The position numbers and the translations under genes were made by a program. This document shows positions 41,485 to 53,499 of a stretch of 64,000 bases of DNA, in pieces. The notes under the pieces are model-generated. The model was not told where the DNA came from. It saw nothing but the letters and a program-made list of their open reading frames with translations, and did no database searches. This stretch comes from Vandiemenella viatica (taxonomy: Eukaryota; Arthropoda; Insecta; Orthoptera; Morabidae), in the NCBI GenBank assembly GCA_031002005.1, contig CM061919.1, positions 176,001,121 to 176,065,120 of the forward strand. Direction: 5' to 3'. Numbering within the stretch: position 1 is the first letter of the stretch; each line of letters opens with the position of its first letter.

Positions 41485-41665
41485 GAGTGTGGTGGGCGAA
41501 CTAACTTTTGGTCCTGACACTAGGGAGGACGTGGGTTCGAACCCTGGTCCTATCTTCGGGCGTCCGGTTTTCCACGGTCCCCGAAATTACTAAAAGGGAT
41601 AGTTGCTTCAAAAAGCCAAGCCGAATATCTTCACATTACCTGCCCTCTATCCTTTCTTCTTTAAT
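41485..41665 (+). repeat. SINE family A, strongly diverged
   Basis: The head gagtgtggtgggcgaactaa, B box gggttcgaaccctgg and a shortened central block (ccggttttccacggtccccg) are followed by a degraded 3' body (gccaagccgaatatcttcac). It lacks the terminal gacgaggcgtaaagcc and an A-tail. Confidence 0.75.
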
Positions 41666-42945
41666 TATTTCATTCTAAATTAATCATAAAACCATTAGTA
41701 AGAAGGAACGAGAGAGAAAGAATAGGATTAAGACAATTATAGACGGTTACGCACGAGGCCTTTGCGTGAAGTCGCTTGATCTGCTCAGATCCTAAGAGAC
41801 GGGTGGAAAGAATTGAGACACAGAAGCAACACTAGAGTAGCCTTTCGTTTGTTAAGTTACGCTTCGAAAGGGAAACGGTGATTGTAAGCTACATATTTAG
41901 ATCCCTGGTTAAAACCTTTGAAAATTTAAAGGGCTTTTTATTCCATGCAGTTGAAACACTCAAAAAAAATCAATATCTCCTATATGATTTCTTAATCTCA
42001 CTCACCTCGATAACTATTGGCTGGAGAACGGTGACGTCACGAGCCAGCCTTCACTTGCAAATTAACAGCGACCAGAGATATCATTAGAAGAAATTCGAGG
42101 TTATGTAAGATTAATTGCCGTAATACACTCACTAAGTTTGCTTTTCATAGCATTTCATAGTTTAAAAAAATATTTATAAACATTAGTGCTGATAAAACGT
42201 GGAACTGATTTTCAGTAACATGACGCTAATGAAAGCAACATAAAAAACTTAAATTGCTCACGGTCTCTGCTGCAATCATGAATGCCAATTGTCATTCTGA
42301 CCTAGGCTAAATTTCAATTTAATTAAAATTTTCGCTAATTTTGCTTATTGACTAAAGTTTACGACTTATTCGTTTTTTACATATTTTACTGACCACTTTC
42401 GTTGATGGTCTTTATTTATGTTCGCTATACGTGAGTTATTAGGTTATTTGAAGAGGACATCAGACTAAACATGTTACGGAATTGAGTGTTCTGGCAGTTC
42501 ATATCTTCGGAGTTGCTCAGCTATTTAAAATCTGTCTGGAATCTGTATTAACTTCTCTGTCAGTTATAAATGTTTGTCCAGCCTCAATAAAAAACAATCG
42601 TGATGATTCCGCACTCCCTTTACACAGAAATTCTTCAGATTTTGCGTAGTCAACTTTTAGGGTCAAATACTATACGTTAAGGCGTCGGATTTCAGCAAGT
42701 TAGAGTCTACCAACCACGACTTTTGAAACAATTGTACGATAGCGCGATCGTCTCTGTCCTTGTTTAATACGTTTGTAAATATTTCTTAGTTCTTCGAGCT
42801 CAAGAGGTTTTATTCACCCTAAGGGTTAATTATGGGTCAAGTTCGTATTTTGACTTTTACTTTAAGAACTGGAACTATTGTAGACCCGTGACGATATGCA
42901 ACAAACAAACTGTCACGGGCTTAAACTAGTATGTAATAAAATCTT
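41666..42945. other. Unassigned AT-rich DNA
   Basis: No gene or repeat recognised. The frame 41878-42087 shows no domain. gtgacgtcacga near 42030 is an isolated CRE-like site. Confidence 0.3.
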
Positions 42946-43135
42946 CACGGATGTACCGCCGGATTATTTATTAAAAACACGATATTCGACTGCTAGCTCC
43001 GCAGTTTTCCTCAGGTATCAAATCATCTACAATGGTATGCTGACGGACAATAGCTGTCGTCATACCTGAAGAAGACTGCGGAGGTAGACACCGAAATGTC
43101 GTGTTTTCACAATACAATTCTGCGGTACACCCGTG
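42946..43135. mobile_element. Foldback MITE (long hairpin)
   Basis: The left arm begins cacggatgtaccgccg and the right arm, complemented, cacgggtgtaccgcag. Pairing continues through 'aaacacgata/acatttcg' and 'ctccgcag(t)ctt-cctcaggtat' for about 75 bp each side, leaving a loop of about 40 bp. The 190-bp element is thus almost all terminal inverted repeat. A related left end (cacgggtataccgccggaat) occurs at 57060-57080, showing that the family is dispersed. No coding capacity. Confidence 0.85.
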
Positions 43136-43519
43136 ACCACTTCATTGCAATCATACGCCGAGAAAGTTTCAGTTATTGCAGTTAATTTACTTGCATGCAT
43201 CGCTAATGTTCAAAACCGTTAACAGGATGATTTCATCAGTGCTTGGAGCCTAGGTGCTCAAATCTTTTCTGTGACTAATTATAAACAAACTTCTTTATCT
43301 GCGTTAAACGTCCCTCTTCCCAAAAGGTGACTACGTCGAAAATTTATGGTAGAATTTTTTTTTCAACCCCCATATACATTCCTTACGGCTATCAGTGACT
43401 GAAATTCCTGAGGAGATATTACGATGTCCGACCCATTTGGGAAAGTTTACTTGAACTCCCATACAAGGGAGAAAAGTGATGAACCTTCCAGTTTACATAT
43501 TTGGATTCAGAACGTGAAA
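43136..43519. other. Unassigned DNA
   Basis: Nothing recognised. Confidence 0.3.
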
Positions 43520-43520
43520 T

Positions 43521-43643
43521 GTAGGATTCCTCAAACTTTATCTTTGTTTGCTTAGTTGTTGACAGGATTCCTCGAACTATACGGTTGTTTCCTTTGTTGT
43601 CAGTAGGATTCCTCGAACTTTTCGTTTGTTTCCTTGGTTATCG
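43521..43643. repeat. Minisatellite, three 41-bp units
   Basis: The unit 'aggattcctcgaact...gtttgtttccttggttgt' starts at 43523, 43564 and 43605, giving a constant 41-bp period with a few substitutions. Confidence 0.8.
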
Positions 43644-44693
43644 GTATTCACATTAATGTTGGCTCCTCAGTTGAAGCTTAACGATGGGTGATGTTTTATG
43701 TTTTAACAGCTCAAACAACCTGCCATTATAACTGGCAAGAAACATAGGTCTTAAACGTTAAGTGTTAATGCCACTTTCGAAACGGGTACGATGTGATGGT
43801 GATTGCGATAGTGGGAGGAATACTGTTTCCGGGAGCAGTGCACTTGACATTCCTGCAGCCGGTAGCGTTATCTTGTGTAGCAAAATATGAGGGAGCGCCG
43901 TGGTCCGTAATGGCATTCCAGAGGCCCGCCCGCGCCCGCCGGGCGCTGTTGTCGTCAGCCCCTGGCAGCAGGTGTTATCTTTAGGACGCAAACATGTTTA
44001 CCCTTCGCACAGCAAGTTGCCAGTTCTACCTCTAGTCCGCACCCGTCGCCTCAAGGGTTAGCACGCCCAACTGTATAATAAATTGACGTTTACAAAAACT
44101 TTGAAATAGAAACGGGAACTAAATGAAGACAGTAGGTGTAAATGAGATTCCCTCAGAATATCTGAACTTTCTTTCACTAAAAAGTGGCGAATTGTCGCTG
44201 TAGGTCCACAGCAAGAGAGAAATGGTCTTGAAAAATTGCATCTTACACCCATTTTACAAATTTCATCTACCCCTCCCTTAAAATAACGAAATGAAGATGC
44301 TAAAAACCTGCCAGTTTCATGCTGTCTGCCGAGAAAATGCCTTGTGCCTGTTTCCGAGAATGAATCTCCTGGAATGCTTTCTCACCGGTGTTGCCTGAAC
44401 TAACGTTCACCTGCCGAGAAACCATCTTCTCGGTATTGCCATGAATGGAACTCTCGGAAATCTTTCCTACCGCTGTGGCCAGGAAACGCTATTTGTTCGT
44501 GTGACGGCCAACTGACTGAATTCCACGTAACTGTTTTAACTGTGCTTTCTCTTTTTATGTGAATCGTTTTGTGGAATATCGGATTTTTCTTTGTAGTCTG
44601 AATAAATGATTTATTTTTTCCTTCTTGTTCTACAACTATCACAGTGTCGTGTTATCTGTGCACCTTTTCCTCATGGATATTCTTAAAACCTGT
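43644..44693. other. Unassigned DNA with a GC-rich patch
   Basis: At 43915-43975 the sequence is very GC-rich (ggcccgcccgcgcccgccgg). A plus frame from the ATG at 43796 encodes a hydrophobic N-terminus (MVIAIVGGILFPGAVHL) and runs to 43984 past a possible donor (cagcag|gtgtta). The protein is unrecognised, so it is not called as a gene. 44340-44470 contains 'gagaa(a/t)...ctcgg' echoes but no clean repeat. Confidence 0.3.
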
Positions 44694-44870
44694 CAGTGTG
44701 GCTCAGTGCTTGAAGGCGCCGCACACTGCATCGGGGAGGTACAAAGGGACCGGCTTTGAGCCCTGGTCCCCGCCTACCGGCCTTCCTCACTGCGGTTTTA
44801 GGCTATTATCTGCAATCGCCTAGGCGAATACTGCGACAGTCCCCAATGTTCGCCTCATAAACTACAAATT
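44694..44870 (+). repeat. tRNA-derived SINE of a fourth type
   Basis: 'gtgtggctcagtgcttgaag' provides an A-box-like element and 'ccggctttgagccctggtcc' a degraded B box at tRNA spacing. It is followed by 'tgcggttttaggctattatc' and 'aggcgaatactgcgacagtc', reminiscent of the aggcgaatgccggga element of family A. No good acceptor stem, no long A-tail. Older or distinct lineage. Confidence 0.5.
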
Positions 44871-45956
44871 TATCAAACAAAAATACGTTTATCACACACA
44901 GTAGGCATGTTGCAAATTTAGTTTCTGGATTGTACTTTCTGATCTATATTGCTACATATAACTGGAATGCAGGAGTTGAAAATCCTTAGTTTATACAACT
45001 CTCATTTTAAATAGTTGCATCACATCTGTGTAATTGCAAAATATTTCGCAATCTTTATGACATATTTGGAAATGAAAAACATTGTTGCTGTATTAACGTA
45101 AGGATGAATGAAACATTATTGTAAAAAAAAAAATTACTTGGAAGCCTGCTTTAAAGTGTAAATCATGAAGAGTAGAAGTGCTTGTTTGCTCGAAATTTAT
45201 TAATATCTATTCTAGAAATTGACAAACTTTCTTTTCACCCGTACATAGGATTTTGCAAAAATATCTTGCGGTAGAGTTCCAGTTTAACATCCATTTCGTC
45301 TCTGTGCCCGTAAAATTTCCTGGTCGACTAGGTGTCGAAACGGGAATCGTCAGTTTTCAAGACAGGTGCTTAAACCATTCAGCAGCTAAACAACCCATCC
45401 CGAATGTAGTTAGTTCATTCACCCACACAGCGACGGACCCTTTTAAGTCTCTGAACTGAATTCAGTGTTTGTGTCATGAGAACGATTTGGGTACGATTCT
45501 TTATCGACAATTCGCAATTCTACTGGCGAATATTCGTTACTAGTTTCAAGGAATTCAAAGCAATAATCTTTTTGAAAAGTTCAAATTTTTGCGAGAAAAA
45601 AAAAAAGAAGCGTGTTGGATTTCTGGCGAAGAAATTTTGAGGTTATCGCACAAGCGACGTCACTCCTATGGCCAAGTGATATGCGGGTAGAAAATCTCCC
45701 GGCGCAGCAAACATGTGCCCACTCTAACAGCAAAATTACTGCAACAAAGATATTAACAATTGTAGTTCGAAAATTTCTTGCACACATACGACGAACTGCC
45801 AGTGCCGATTTTTCTTTATTTGTACTGAAATTTTTTTACAGGTATTGATATCTAGTATTGGCCTAAATTATGCTGAAATTTCATTTTAGCAGCATCTCCT
45901 GTTCGCCTGAGAAATTTTCATAACATGTTTCCAGAAAAAGAACTGCCTTGGCATAT
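44871..45956. other. Unassigned DNA
   Basis: Overlapping frames at 45581-45848 on both strands are open over a GC-richer stretch (about 45640-45720). No domain is recognised. The remainder is AT-rich. Confidence 0.3.
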
Positions 45957-46190
45957 TTCTTTTTTATTTCGGGCTTTACGCCTCGTCGACGTCATCAGAG
46001 AGTGGAAAGAATTGGGGACGAAGAACGCAAAGGAAATCAGCCATTTTTTACGAACTATCCCGGCATTCACCTTGGAGTGATTTCGAGAAACCGTGAAAGA
46101 ACAAGATCAGAACGGTCGGACAGGATCTGAACGCGCGGCCAACTGAATGCCATGTTGGAGCGTTACCGCTCACCTATCAGCCAGGTCTCG
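45957..46190 (-). mobile_element. SINE family A, full length, diverged
   Basis: In plus orientation it shows the T-rich complement of the tail, 'gggctttacgcctcgtcgac gtc', 'cccggcattcaccttggagt', a diverged central block (gaaaccgtgaaagaacaaga), a ruined B box (ggatctgaacg) and 'cgttaccgctcacctatcag ccagg' for the head. The many changes in the B box mean it could not be transcribed now. Confidence 0.85.
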
Positions 46191-46424
46191 GCAGACTTCT
46201 GCATCCAGTTCCATCCATAAATTATGGAAAGTTTAAAACTTCCAAGTTTACGGAAACAACCATTATGATGAACAACATGCAAGAAAATTTCATATTTTGC
46301 CGTTTGTTCAAGTTTTCAATAAAACTGTATTGTGATGTTCATAATGTCTCTTAAGTTCACAATTATTTAAAAACAGAAGCATTTGATTGACACAATACTG
46401 CATAATTCTCTAAAGGGAGCGTCC

Positions 46425-46652
46425 ATAAATTACGTGAGGAGAAATAGGGGGTGGGGGTCCTGCGAAATCTCACCAAGGTGGATGGGGGGGGGGGGGAGGT
46501 GAACGCGTGAGGGGTATTTCATCGAAAAGTGGAGGTGTAACCGACCTTAAAAAAAAAAAAAGCTCTCAAGAAGTTGCGAAGGCGAATTCTAAAAGGGGGG
46601 GGGGGGGCGGAAATCCGGAAAAACACCTCACATAATTTATGGATGCCCCCAA
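46425..46652. mobile_element. MITE with CATAAATTACGTGAGG ends
   Basis: The left end gggagcgtccataaattacg and the complement of the right end gggggcatccataaattatg extend to a 25-bp imperfect inverted repeat (both continue tgagg). The interior is G-rich, with two runs of about 13 G (46487-46499 and 46596-46608). The GGAGCGTCCATAAA(T/C)(T/C)ACGT start is shared with the right ends of the MITEs at 16222 and 50886, so the three belong to one terminal-repeat superfamily. Confidence 0.8.
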
Positions 46653-48232
46653 AGGATATAAATTCCGAGTGTTTACATGTTATTAGTTTCTACATAATAC
46701 TATACTGATTAAAAGCTTGTCATAAATTCCATTGGCTTGTTTCGAACAGTTACTCTCAGCAGCTTCGATCAGCCACAATTTAATGCAATTTTTTTTATAT
46801 GTTTGTGTGATTTCAGTTCTTAAAAGGTACTTCAAGTTAAAAAGGGGAAATTAAAAACGCTAAGGCCTATCAGAAGTGGTGAAAAGACCTTCTGTCTATT
46901 TTCAAACATATAATATGATTAGGGATATGAACTATATGGTGACTTAATGCTTACGATATCTAAGCGAGGATTAAAAAGTGTCTGCTTGCAATCCCGGTTT
47001 TGGTTAGAATTTTTATAGGTATCTTCCTCAAAGCTTGCTTTGTAGATGAGAAGATTGCTTGTTACTAATTCCACTTAAATTTCTGGGCCCTCTTTTGTCA
47101 GCATAGGTTAGGTGGTTACTAAAGAAGCAGGCGGATTTCACAGCGGAACGAAACTAACTGGTCACCTGGTCAATATAACCATACAAAATTATTAGATAGT
47201 AACAGGCACAGACTTCGTGTCTTAAACTCACTTTATAAACAGATAACTTTTAATTTTTGTGTAGTATATTCGTACGAGGGACCAGGAAGTGCAATACGTA
47301 CAGATGTGTGCTTCGTAATTTGAAATTGCAGCTGCCATAGATGTCTCTGCTATCGGCGGCTCCCCAACACACAAACAGTTGAGCCCTTTGTTGGCAGGCG
47401 ACTTAGATAAGGAAGCGGCCGCGTTGCAGACAGTTATCACAGCTGATTCTGCTATCAGCGAATCCAAAACAAATAATTTCAGGAATGTGAAAAAACAGCC
47501 AGGAAACTTCGCGACCGTTTACCTCAGGGGAAAGGCAACCGTTGACATTGAATTTTGAAGTGTTCCGGGTATGAGGTGATTGATGAAGTCGTAATCACCC
47601 TGAATTTAATATAAAAAAAGCAATTGATTTTTCCGCAGTAAAATTTTTGTTAATGTTACCAAATAATTACGTTCTAAAACAGGTTTTCTACGGCTTGTTT
47701 CTGCCATCCTGCTTCCCTCGATAAAGATCCGTACTGATTTAGCAGTACACATTTTGTTTATTTTGAGTTCAGATATTGACAACATTGCTTAGCCACCCAG
47801 AAAATTAGTTCAATGATGTATTTTTTGCTCGTAGATTATCTTTCAAGTAAGTGATAGTTTCTTTAACCAAAAAGTAGTCAAATAGCATTATTAAGCAAAA
47901 AATAAGGTTAAAATGAAGTGATAAAGTTCGGACTGATTTCACGAGTGGTGCGAATTTCGGAAAGAAAAACATGTCATGTTCGTGTTTCTCATGGGTGCTC
48001 AGTGGTTTACATTGAATTCACTAAAAAAAATATCTACATAAAAATCTTTTAAAGAAAATCAGTAACATGTTGTTTATAAGTAGAGTTCTTCAATCGTTTA
48101 AGCGAAATGATCTGTTAAATTATATATATAAATCTAACCAAAAAAAAATGTTCAGTTGAATGCAGTAGGTCCTTGAAAGATTTTGAAAATTTCCTGAAAA
48201 GGTACTTTCGCGAGGCATTTATTATCCGATTC
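46653..48232. other. Unassigned DNA
   Basis: No gene recognised. The minus frame 47228-47467 (79 codons, starting MDSLIAESAVITVC) covers a locally GC-richer stretch, and I cannot assign it to a family. The rest is AT-rich. Confidence 0.3.
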
Positions 48233-48246
48233 ATGGAATTCTCTAC

Positions 48247-48377
48247 TCCAGGTGAATACCGGGATGCTTCCTTCAAAAGGCCAAGGCCGAAATTCCTTCT
48301 CATTCCTAGCCCCCCCATCCTTTCCCGTCTCTAAAGACCTAGTTGTTATAGGAGACGTTAAGCAGTTAAAAAAAAAA
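48247..48377 (+). mobile_element. SINE subfamily 2, 5'-truncated, with 14-bp TSD
   Basis: The copy begins inside the body at 'tccaggtgaataccgggatg' and runs to the subfamily 2 end 'ctctaaagacctagttgtta' and 'gagacgttaagcag', then the A-tail. The 14-mer atggaattctctac flanks it exactly (48233-48246 and 48378-48391). The perfect duplication implies a young insertion by target-primed reverse transcription that stopped early. Confidence 0.95.
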
Positions 48378-48391
48378 ATGGAATTCTCTAC

Positions 48392-50885
48392 GAATTTTAT
48401 CGAAACAGATTATCTATTGAAGTATAAATTTAGATAAAAATTAACTCATTTATTTATTATACAATAGCCACTATTCCTACAAAGATAGTAATTGATTTAG
48501 CATAAACTTTAAGAGGCTACATATCATTATAAACTTTGAAATAATTTTCATTTGTTTTGGAAACAAGGGGGGGAGAAATGTTAAGCTTTTCCATGGCGTC
48601 ATCCCAAAATCGTCTAGAAATCGTGAATTAAAAAGGATAACTTAAACATTTTACAGTTGGTGGGTTGCCAGTTTTTATTCGGCAAACGTATAGATTATCA
48701 AAAAGGAGAAATTTTCTTTAGCTTCCCACTAAACCCCTACCGTTATTTCCATCTCCCATCATTTTTCGCAATTCTGTGTTAAAATCGTGGTAAGGATAGA
48801 AAGGTTAAAAATGTCTATGGGTTCAGAACTTATTATGATTACTCCGCGATTCATTAAAGGTGGGTGGCGGAAGGTGTGACAAATTGCAGTCGATAGCTGA
48901 GGAGTAGTTGGATAGTACGTGACGGAATGTGGGATTGGGACTGCTGAGCAGATGGTTAACTGATAACGAGCATGGCGCCAACATAGTCGCATAGATTTGC
49001 GACTGCGTGTGCCGCGATAAGTTCCGCGAAAAGAAACGAACCAATCGTACAGATAAGTTCACACGTGGTACCTTCACTGGCAGATATTAATTATGTCTGA
49101 TAAGGCACTGACTCATTTCAACGATAACACCGTGAATGGCTCATACGTAATTAAAGTGTAACGCCAAACTCTTCTGCTTATTGCTTTAGACAACAGATGT
49201 TCGGGTTGATAGCGTGAACATTCCACTGTAGCCCACCTAAAGTTGGGAAAGAGGAGGGGGAGCAGAATGAATTTTGTAAGATTTACTTGGGGATACGTAA
49301 ATTTAATTGAGGTCCATTGAGGCCTTTGATTAATTTCATTATGGTATTTGCGGCAAAAGTCTTGAGAATACTGTAACAATAAATGTAACATGCCCATTTT
49401 ATCAAAATTCCATAAAATGGTTCGCATTTACACGCTCTGGATGTGATAACATTTTTAATATTTCAATTCTAATAACTCGGTTAAGGTTCTGATGTAGAAT
49501 TCATCGTTGGCAACGTGGCAGAAATCTTTCAGCTGCACCTGAAAGTTTGGCATAATGTCTGAGATTAATTACTTGTAATATTAATATCACTCTGCTGAAT
49601 AATATTAATTGTTGTGTGTGTGATGTTCGTTAGTAATAAGCTAGTACGTACACGGTTACTTCAATTTTTACGATACGATTGTCATGAATCATCATATTCA
49701 ACAGTTTTTTCATTTTATTTATCTGTTTAAAACGTAATTCCTCAGAATTAATTTTTGTTCATCTAAAGAGGTTTTTGCATGCATAAATGTTTTTTCCGAG
49801 TTCTATTCGTGTTACGGGAGATGAACTCACATTACTCTAACACCTTCATTCCGAAGTGGTAACCGTAAACACTAGTTTATGCGGTGAGGTAATCACGGCA
49901 TACATGTGACGTCGTTAGTATGTTTTTTGTATAAGTGTAATGAATACTGAGAATTGTGAATGGAATAATCTCCTGGGGTCAATCGCTACAGGACTTAAGT
50001 GTACATATCGCCTCTGATTATCTTCATACTAACTTTCGTTGGAAGATTTCCAGTTATTACTAGTAAAAACAAAAAAAGAAAAAAAATAATATTCTCAGTA
50101 CTCCTGCGAAAGAAATCATTCTGAAATTAATCAAACGGTTCAAGGTACCCCTAGTAAATTTTCGTATCCTTTGATAAATCTTACCAAATACATTCTGCTC
50201 CTCCCCCGGTTTCGTTGAATTATGATACTTATGCACTGGTTCTCAACTTATCACATTCCTTACATGCTCTAGAACCTCGTAGACTTAAAGGAGGCGTGTT
50301 CAGGAATTTATTAAGGGGGGGGGGGGGTAATTAGTGTTCGTGACGATGTGGATCATTTGATTCTGTGCTACAGGTTGCATTTTTCCCCCCAGGTATGCAT
50401 TCAACAAGTTTTACATTTTCATTCAACACCGATTAATTTTTTTCATCAATAAGTTGTAAGTATACTTGAGAAAACTTCTTATAGTAAATATGTTAGGCAG
50501 TGGAGAAGTTTTAGTGCATCGCACTTTCGAGGATCCGTTTCCAAGGGTAGACGGAGTCCTATTGCTGTTGCTCCGCTGTCTGTCACAGGTCTGTAGCTCG
50601 GAAACGAAATCGGTTTTAGACCTGAAGTCTTCAAATTATATCTGTGTGTGTGTCATTGGCCCAAAACCGAATTTCGTATTTAAAATTTGTAAAACTACAT
50701 TTTACGTGGTTACATGAGAATAAAGGGGGGTATCGATCAACTAGGTCTAAAGATTTTTTGTTTAGACGTTTTCACGGGAAAGGGCGTGAGAGGTCAAAGG
50801 AGTCATTTTGGACCATTTTTGATACCAGGTCTGTCTCAAAAACGCTATTACCTATGATCTCGAAATTCGTCCCTAAGGGATTGTG
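48392..50885. other. Unassigned AT-rich DNA
   Basis: No gene recognised. Two overlapping minus frames (48759-49077) and one at 49113-49427 have no domains. A run of about 12 G lies at 50316-50327. The plus frames 50466-50910 are unrecognised. Confidence 0.3.
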
Positions 50886-51203
50886 CGTAAACTACGTGGC
50901 TCGGTCCTAAAGGAGGGGGGAGGGGTTGGCTGGAAAGCTACGCTCAACTACGTGGGGGGAGGAGGGGGGAGGGAAAGTCCGAGTCAGGCCACGTAGTTTT
51001 TCTTTCATATTATTTGTCACAGCTAAAATGAGATATAGAACACAAAGAAGCTCGTAAATATTTTTTTCCGTCATTTAATTATCCCCGTATGTAATTTACG
51101 ATAGTCTGACATGAGATAACAGTACAAATGTCTTCTAGAATCAATATGAAAAAAAGCTACGTGCTACGCGGGGGGTAAAAACAAAAGCCACGTACGCTCC
51201 CTA
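50886..51203. mobile_element. MITE copy 2 (ACTACGTGG family)
   Basis: It opens with taaactacgtggctcggtcc and closes with agccacgtacgctccctaat. The interior shares 'ggctggaaagctacgct', 'cagctaaaatgag', 'ccgtcatttaattatccccgt' and 'aaaaaaagctacgtgctacg' with copy 1 at 16222-16607. It is about 70 bp shorter because the right part of copy 1 (the poly-G and 'gggaagagagg' segment) is deleted. Confidence 0.85.
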
Positions 51204-52619
51204 ATATACACTGCATCTTGTATTTTAACGACATATACTAAACAAATTTACTATAATATGTTAGGAGGAAAATAATTAAACTTTTTATTTTAATTTTAGT
51301 TTGTCATATATTGATATAATTTTATTTAAAATTTTCTAAATTAAGTTTGAATCGAAAAGTTGCTAGATTGTACGGCAAATTGGCGTGGCGTTGGAGAGCC
51401 ATGGAACCTTGCCTAGCCTTGTTTTTTGTACCGAGCTACTGCTATCTGAACTACCACGTACGAAATATAAGTTTTAATTAGACCTGGGAATCCTGATTGC
51501 GCGAGGCTGATATTTCATGGCCCCAACATTAGCTGACCCTTCTCGTCTTTACTGGAGTGTAATCCAATGTAAAGACTGCTTTGCTTTTAAAAAAGTAAGA
51601 GATGGTTTATAATTCCATTATATGCTAGCCAAACTAAAGCTTGTTAATCTTTTAAAAAGTGGAAAATCGTCTGTATTGCCATTTATGTGTGTTTTCAAAG
51701 AGTGGTGCCTTAATCCCTTTATTTATTTTATGTCCTCATTAATCACTTCCTGATGTGTTACGTTATTAACCAAATTATGATTGTAATCTGTAATTATTCA
51801 TCACGGATTGTGACAGCTGACTTCGGAATTCGCGTTAGGTAAACTGAATAATTGTGACTTTTAGAATGTCGAACGCTGAAAATGGGATTTACATTAATAC
51901 TATTCCTGTTAGTTTCATGCAAAGTATTTGTACATTATCAGTAACGTAACTCTGCGATCAGTGTTTCAGCCTGTAACATTTCTCCCGCGGTTTAGTGTAA
52001 TAACTGAGATTCATAAGTAAAGTAACAGTCGCTAGGTGCCATGTAACCTCGAGACGATAATAAGCGACTGCCTTTGCAGTATATAATTTTTCTCAGTAGT
52101 TGAGGCGTTGACAATCGTAGATACAAACAATAATAGCCTAAAATCTCGTAGTGCCGTTATTGTGAAATTGTTAACGCCCTGTTAGATATCTTCCTGGCGT
52201 CCATCAGCCTTGGCAACGCTGCGAAGAGCAGTCAGCAACAAGCGAGGCCACTAAACCTGCCGACGACACATTTCCTCACCGAGCAGTGACACGCCGCCTC
52301 GCTCCACAACAGTTTCGTCACCTGACGTAAGCGTTTCCAAGTAAACACGCCACGATATTCGTCTAATAGAAAGACCTTCAAATTCCTGATTCGCATCAGC
52401 TTCTACTTTACCAATGAGGTGAACAGGTGGCCCATATGTGGGAGCTTACGTCCTCTTATTAACACTTACCTTACGTACGGTACACCAGTAGCCAGTGTTA
52501 GGATGACGTCATGGCAGTGTGAGTACATTGTCAGCATAAACACACAAACTGTAACGAGTTCTGGTAGGATTATTTACGCGGCTTGCAGAACTTTCAACCC
52601 CTTAACATATTAGTAAGTT
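51204..52619. other. Unassigned DNA
   Basis: No gene recognised. At 52195-52345 the composition is GC-richer (gccgacgacacatttcctca, gtgacacgccgcctcgctcc), without a recognisable frame. Confidence 0.3.
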
Positions 52620-53310
52620 TCAAGTACGGTCATCATCATTCAGTTCAATCATTAAATGATGCCTCTCATAGTTATGAGTTCAGGTAGTCTTTTCCAAATC
52701 AAACGATGTTGAACGATCCTCTGCCAGTTAACTCGAACAACCCTGCGGATGTTCTTGTCCCATCGGTCTGATGGTCCTCTTCTCGGTTTCTCATGATCTC
52801 TTGGGCTTCACTCCAACACTGTTTTTGTCCATCTTTCGTTTTCTTTTTTTTTAACTTTTGTCTTTACGACTCGTCGACGTCGGGGTCATTAGAGGCGGAA
52901 TGGGACTTGTAACAAGGAACGGGAAGGAATTCGACTATGGCCTTTTGAAGGAAGCATCCCGGCATTTGCCTGGAGTGATTTGGGGAAACCATGGAAAACC
53001 AAAATCCGGATGTCCGGACGGGGGGATTCGAACCGGCGTCCTCCCGGAATGCGTGGCCAGAGCGTTAACCTCTCTCCCACCACGCTCGGTGTCCATTTTT
53101 CGTCTTTCCTCCGATCAACATACCCGGAATTTGTGCTGGCATTGCTTTGTACATGTGAAGTAAGTACGACGCTCCGTGGTTCGTATATCACATAAAACTG
53201 AAGGTCTCGGAGGAAACGAACTGACAATGTGGCTTAGAACACCTCCTTCTGGAATATCCAGCCAATCGTTGAGTTTTGAACCAAGTTGATTATAAAATTT
53301 CACTCAAAGA
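52620..53310 (-). mobile_element. LINE 3' fragment containing a SINE
   Basis: The minus-strand LINE is split at 52840-53090 by a complete SINE. Its right part (53303-53104) reads WLDIPEGGVLSHIVSSFPPR and, beyond, a FTCTKQCQHKF-like block. Its left part, still antisense, holds 'ctcttctcggtttctcatga tctcttgggcttca' and ends in a 3' region beginning tcatcatcattcag (complement of a GATGATGA tail) with 'ttatgagttcaggtag'. The same 3' segment recurs at 57720-57800. This wording matches a common insect endonuclease-RT LINE. Confidence 0.65.
52840..53090 (-). mobile_element. SINE family A, full length, inserted in a LINE
   Basis: A complete minus-strand copy with tail complement, 3' end 'ctttacgactcgtcgacgtc', body, central block 'accatggaaaaccaaaatcc', B box complement ggattcgaacc and head ending 'cccaccacgctcggt'. 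It is flanked by gtccatctttcgt (52827-52839) and gtccatttttcgt (53091-53103), a 13-bp duplication with one mismatch. The frames at 52858-53227 on both strands are SINE shadows. Confidence 0.95.
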
Positions 53311-53499
53311 TCTACACATACGATGCTGTGAAAGTTTTCCTGCTTCATTTATTTAGGTTACTGCTAAGGTACTTAAACCGAATATTGGATTGGTCTTCTT
53401 CTGGAAGAAGGCACATCATGTCGTTTATTATAATTTCATGTATTTTTCTTGGTTCTGCTGCTCCATTCTCTTAATATTTCCATAAACCCATAAACGGCA

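Noticed and set aside
52858..53227. Overlapping frames of about 100 codons on both strands
   Set aside because: Both are translations of a full-length SINE; similar peptides appear at every SINE copy.
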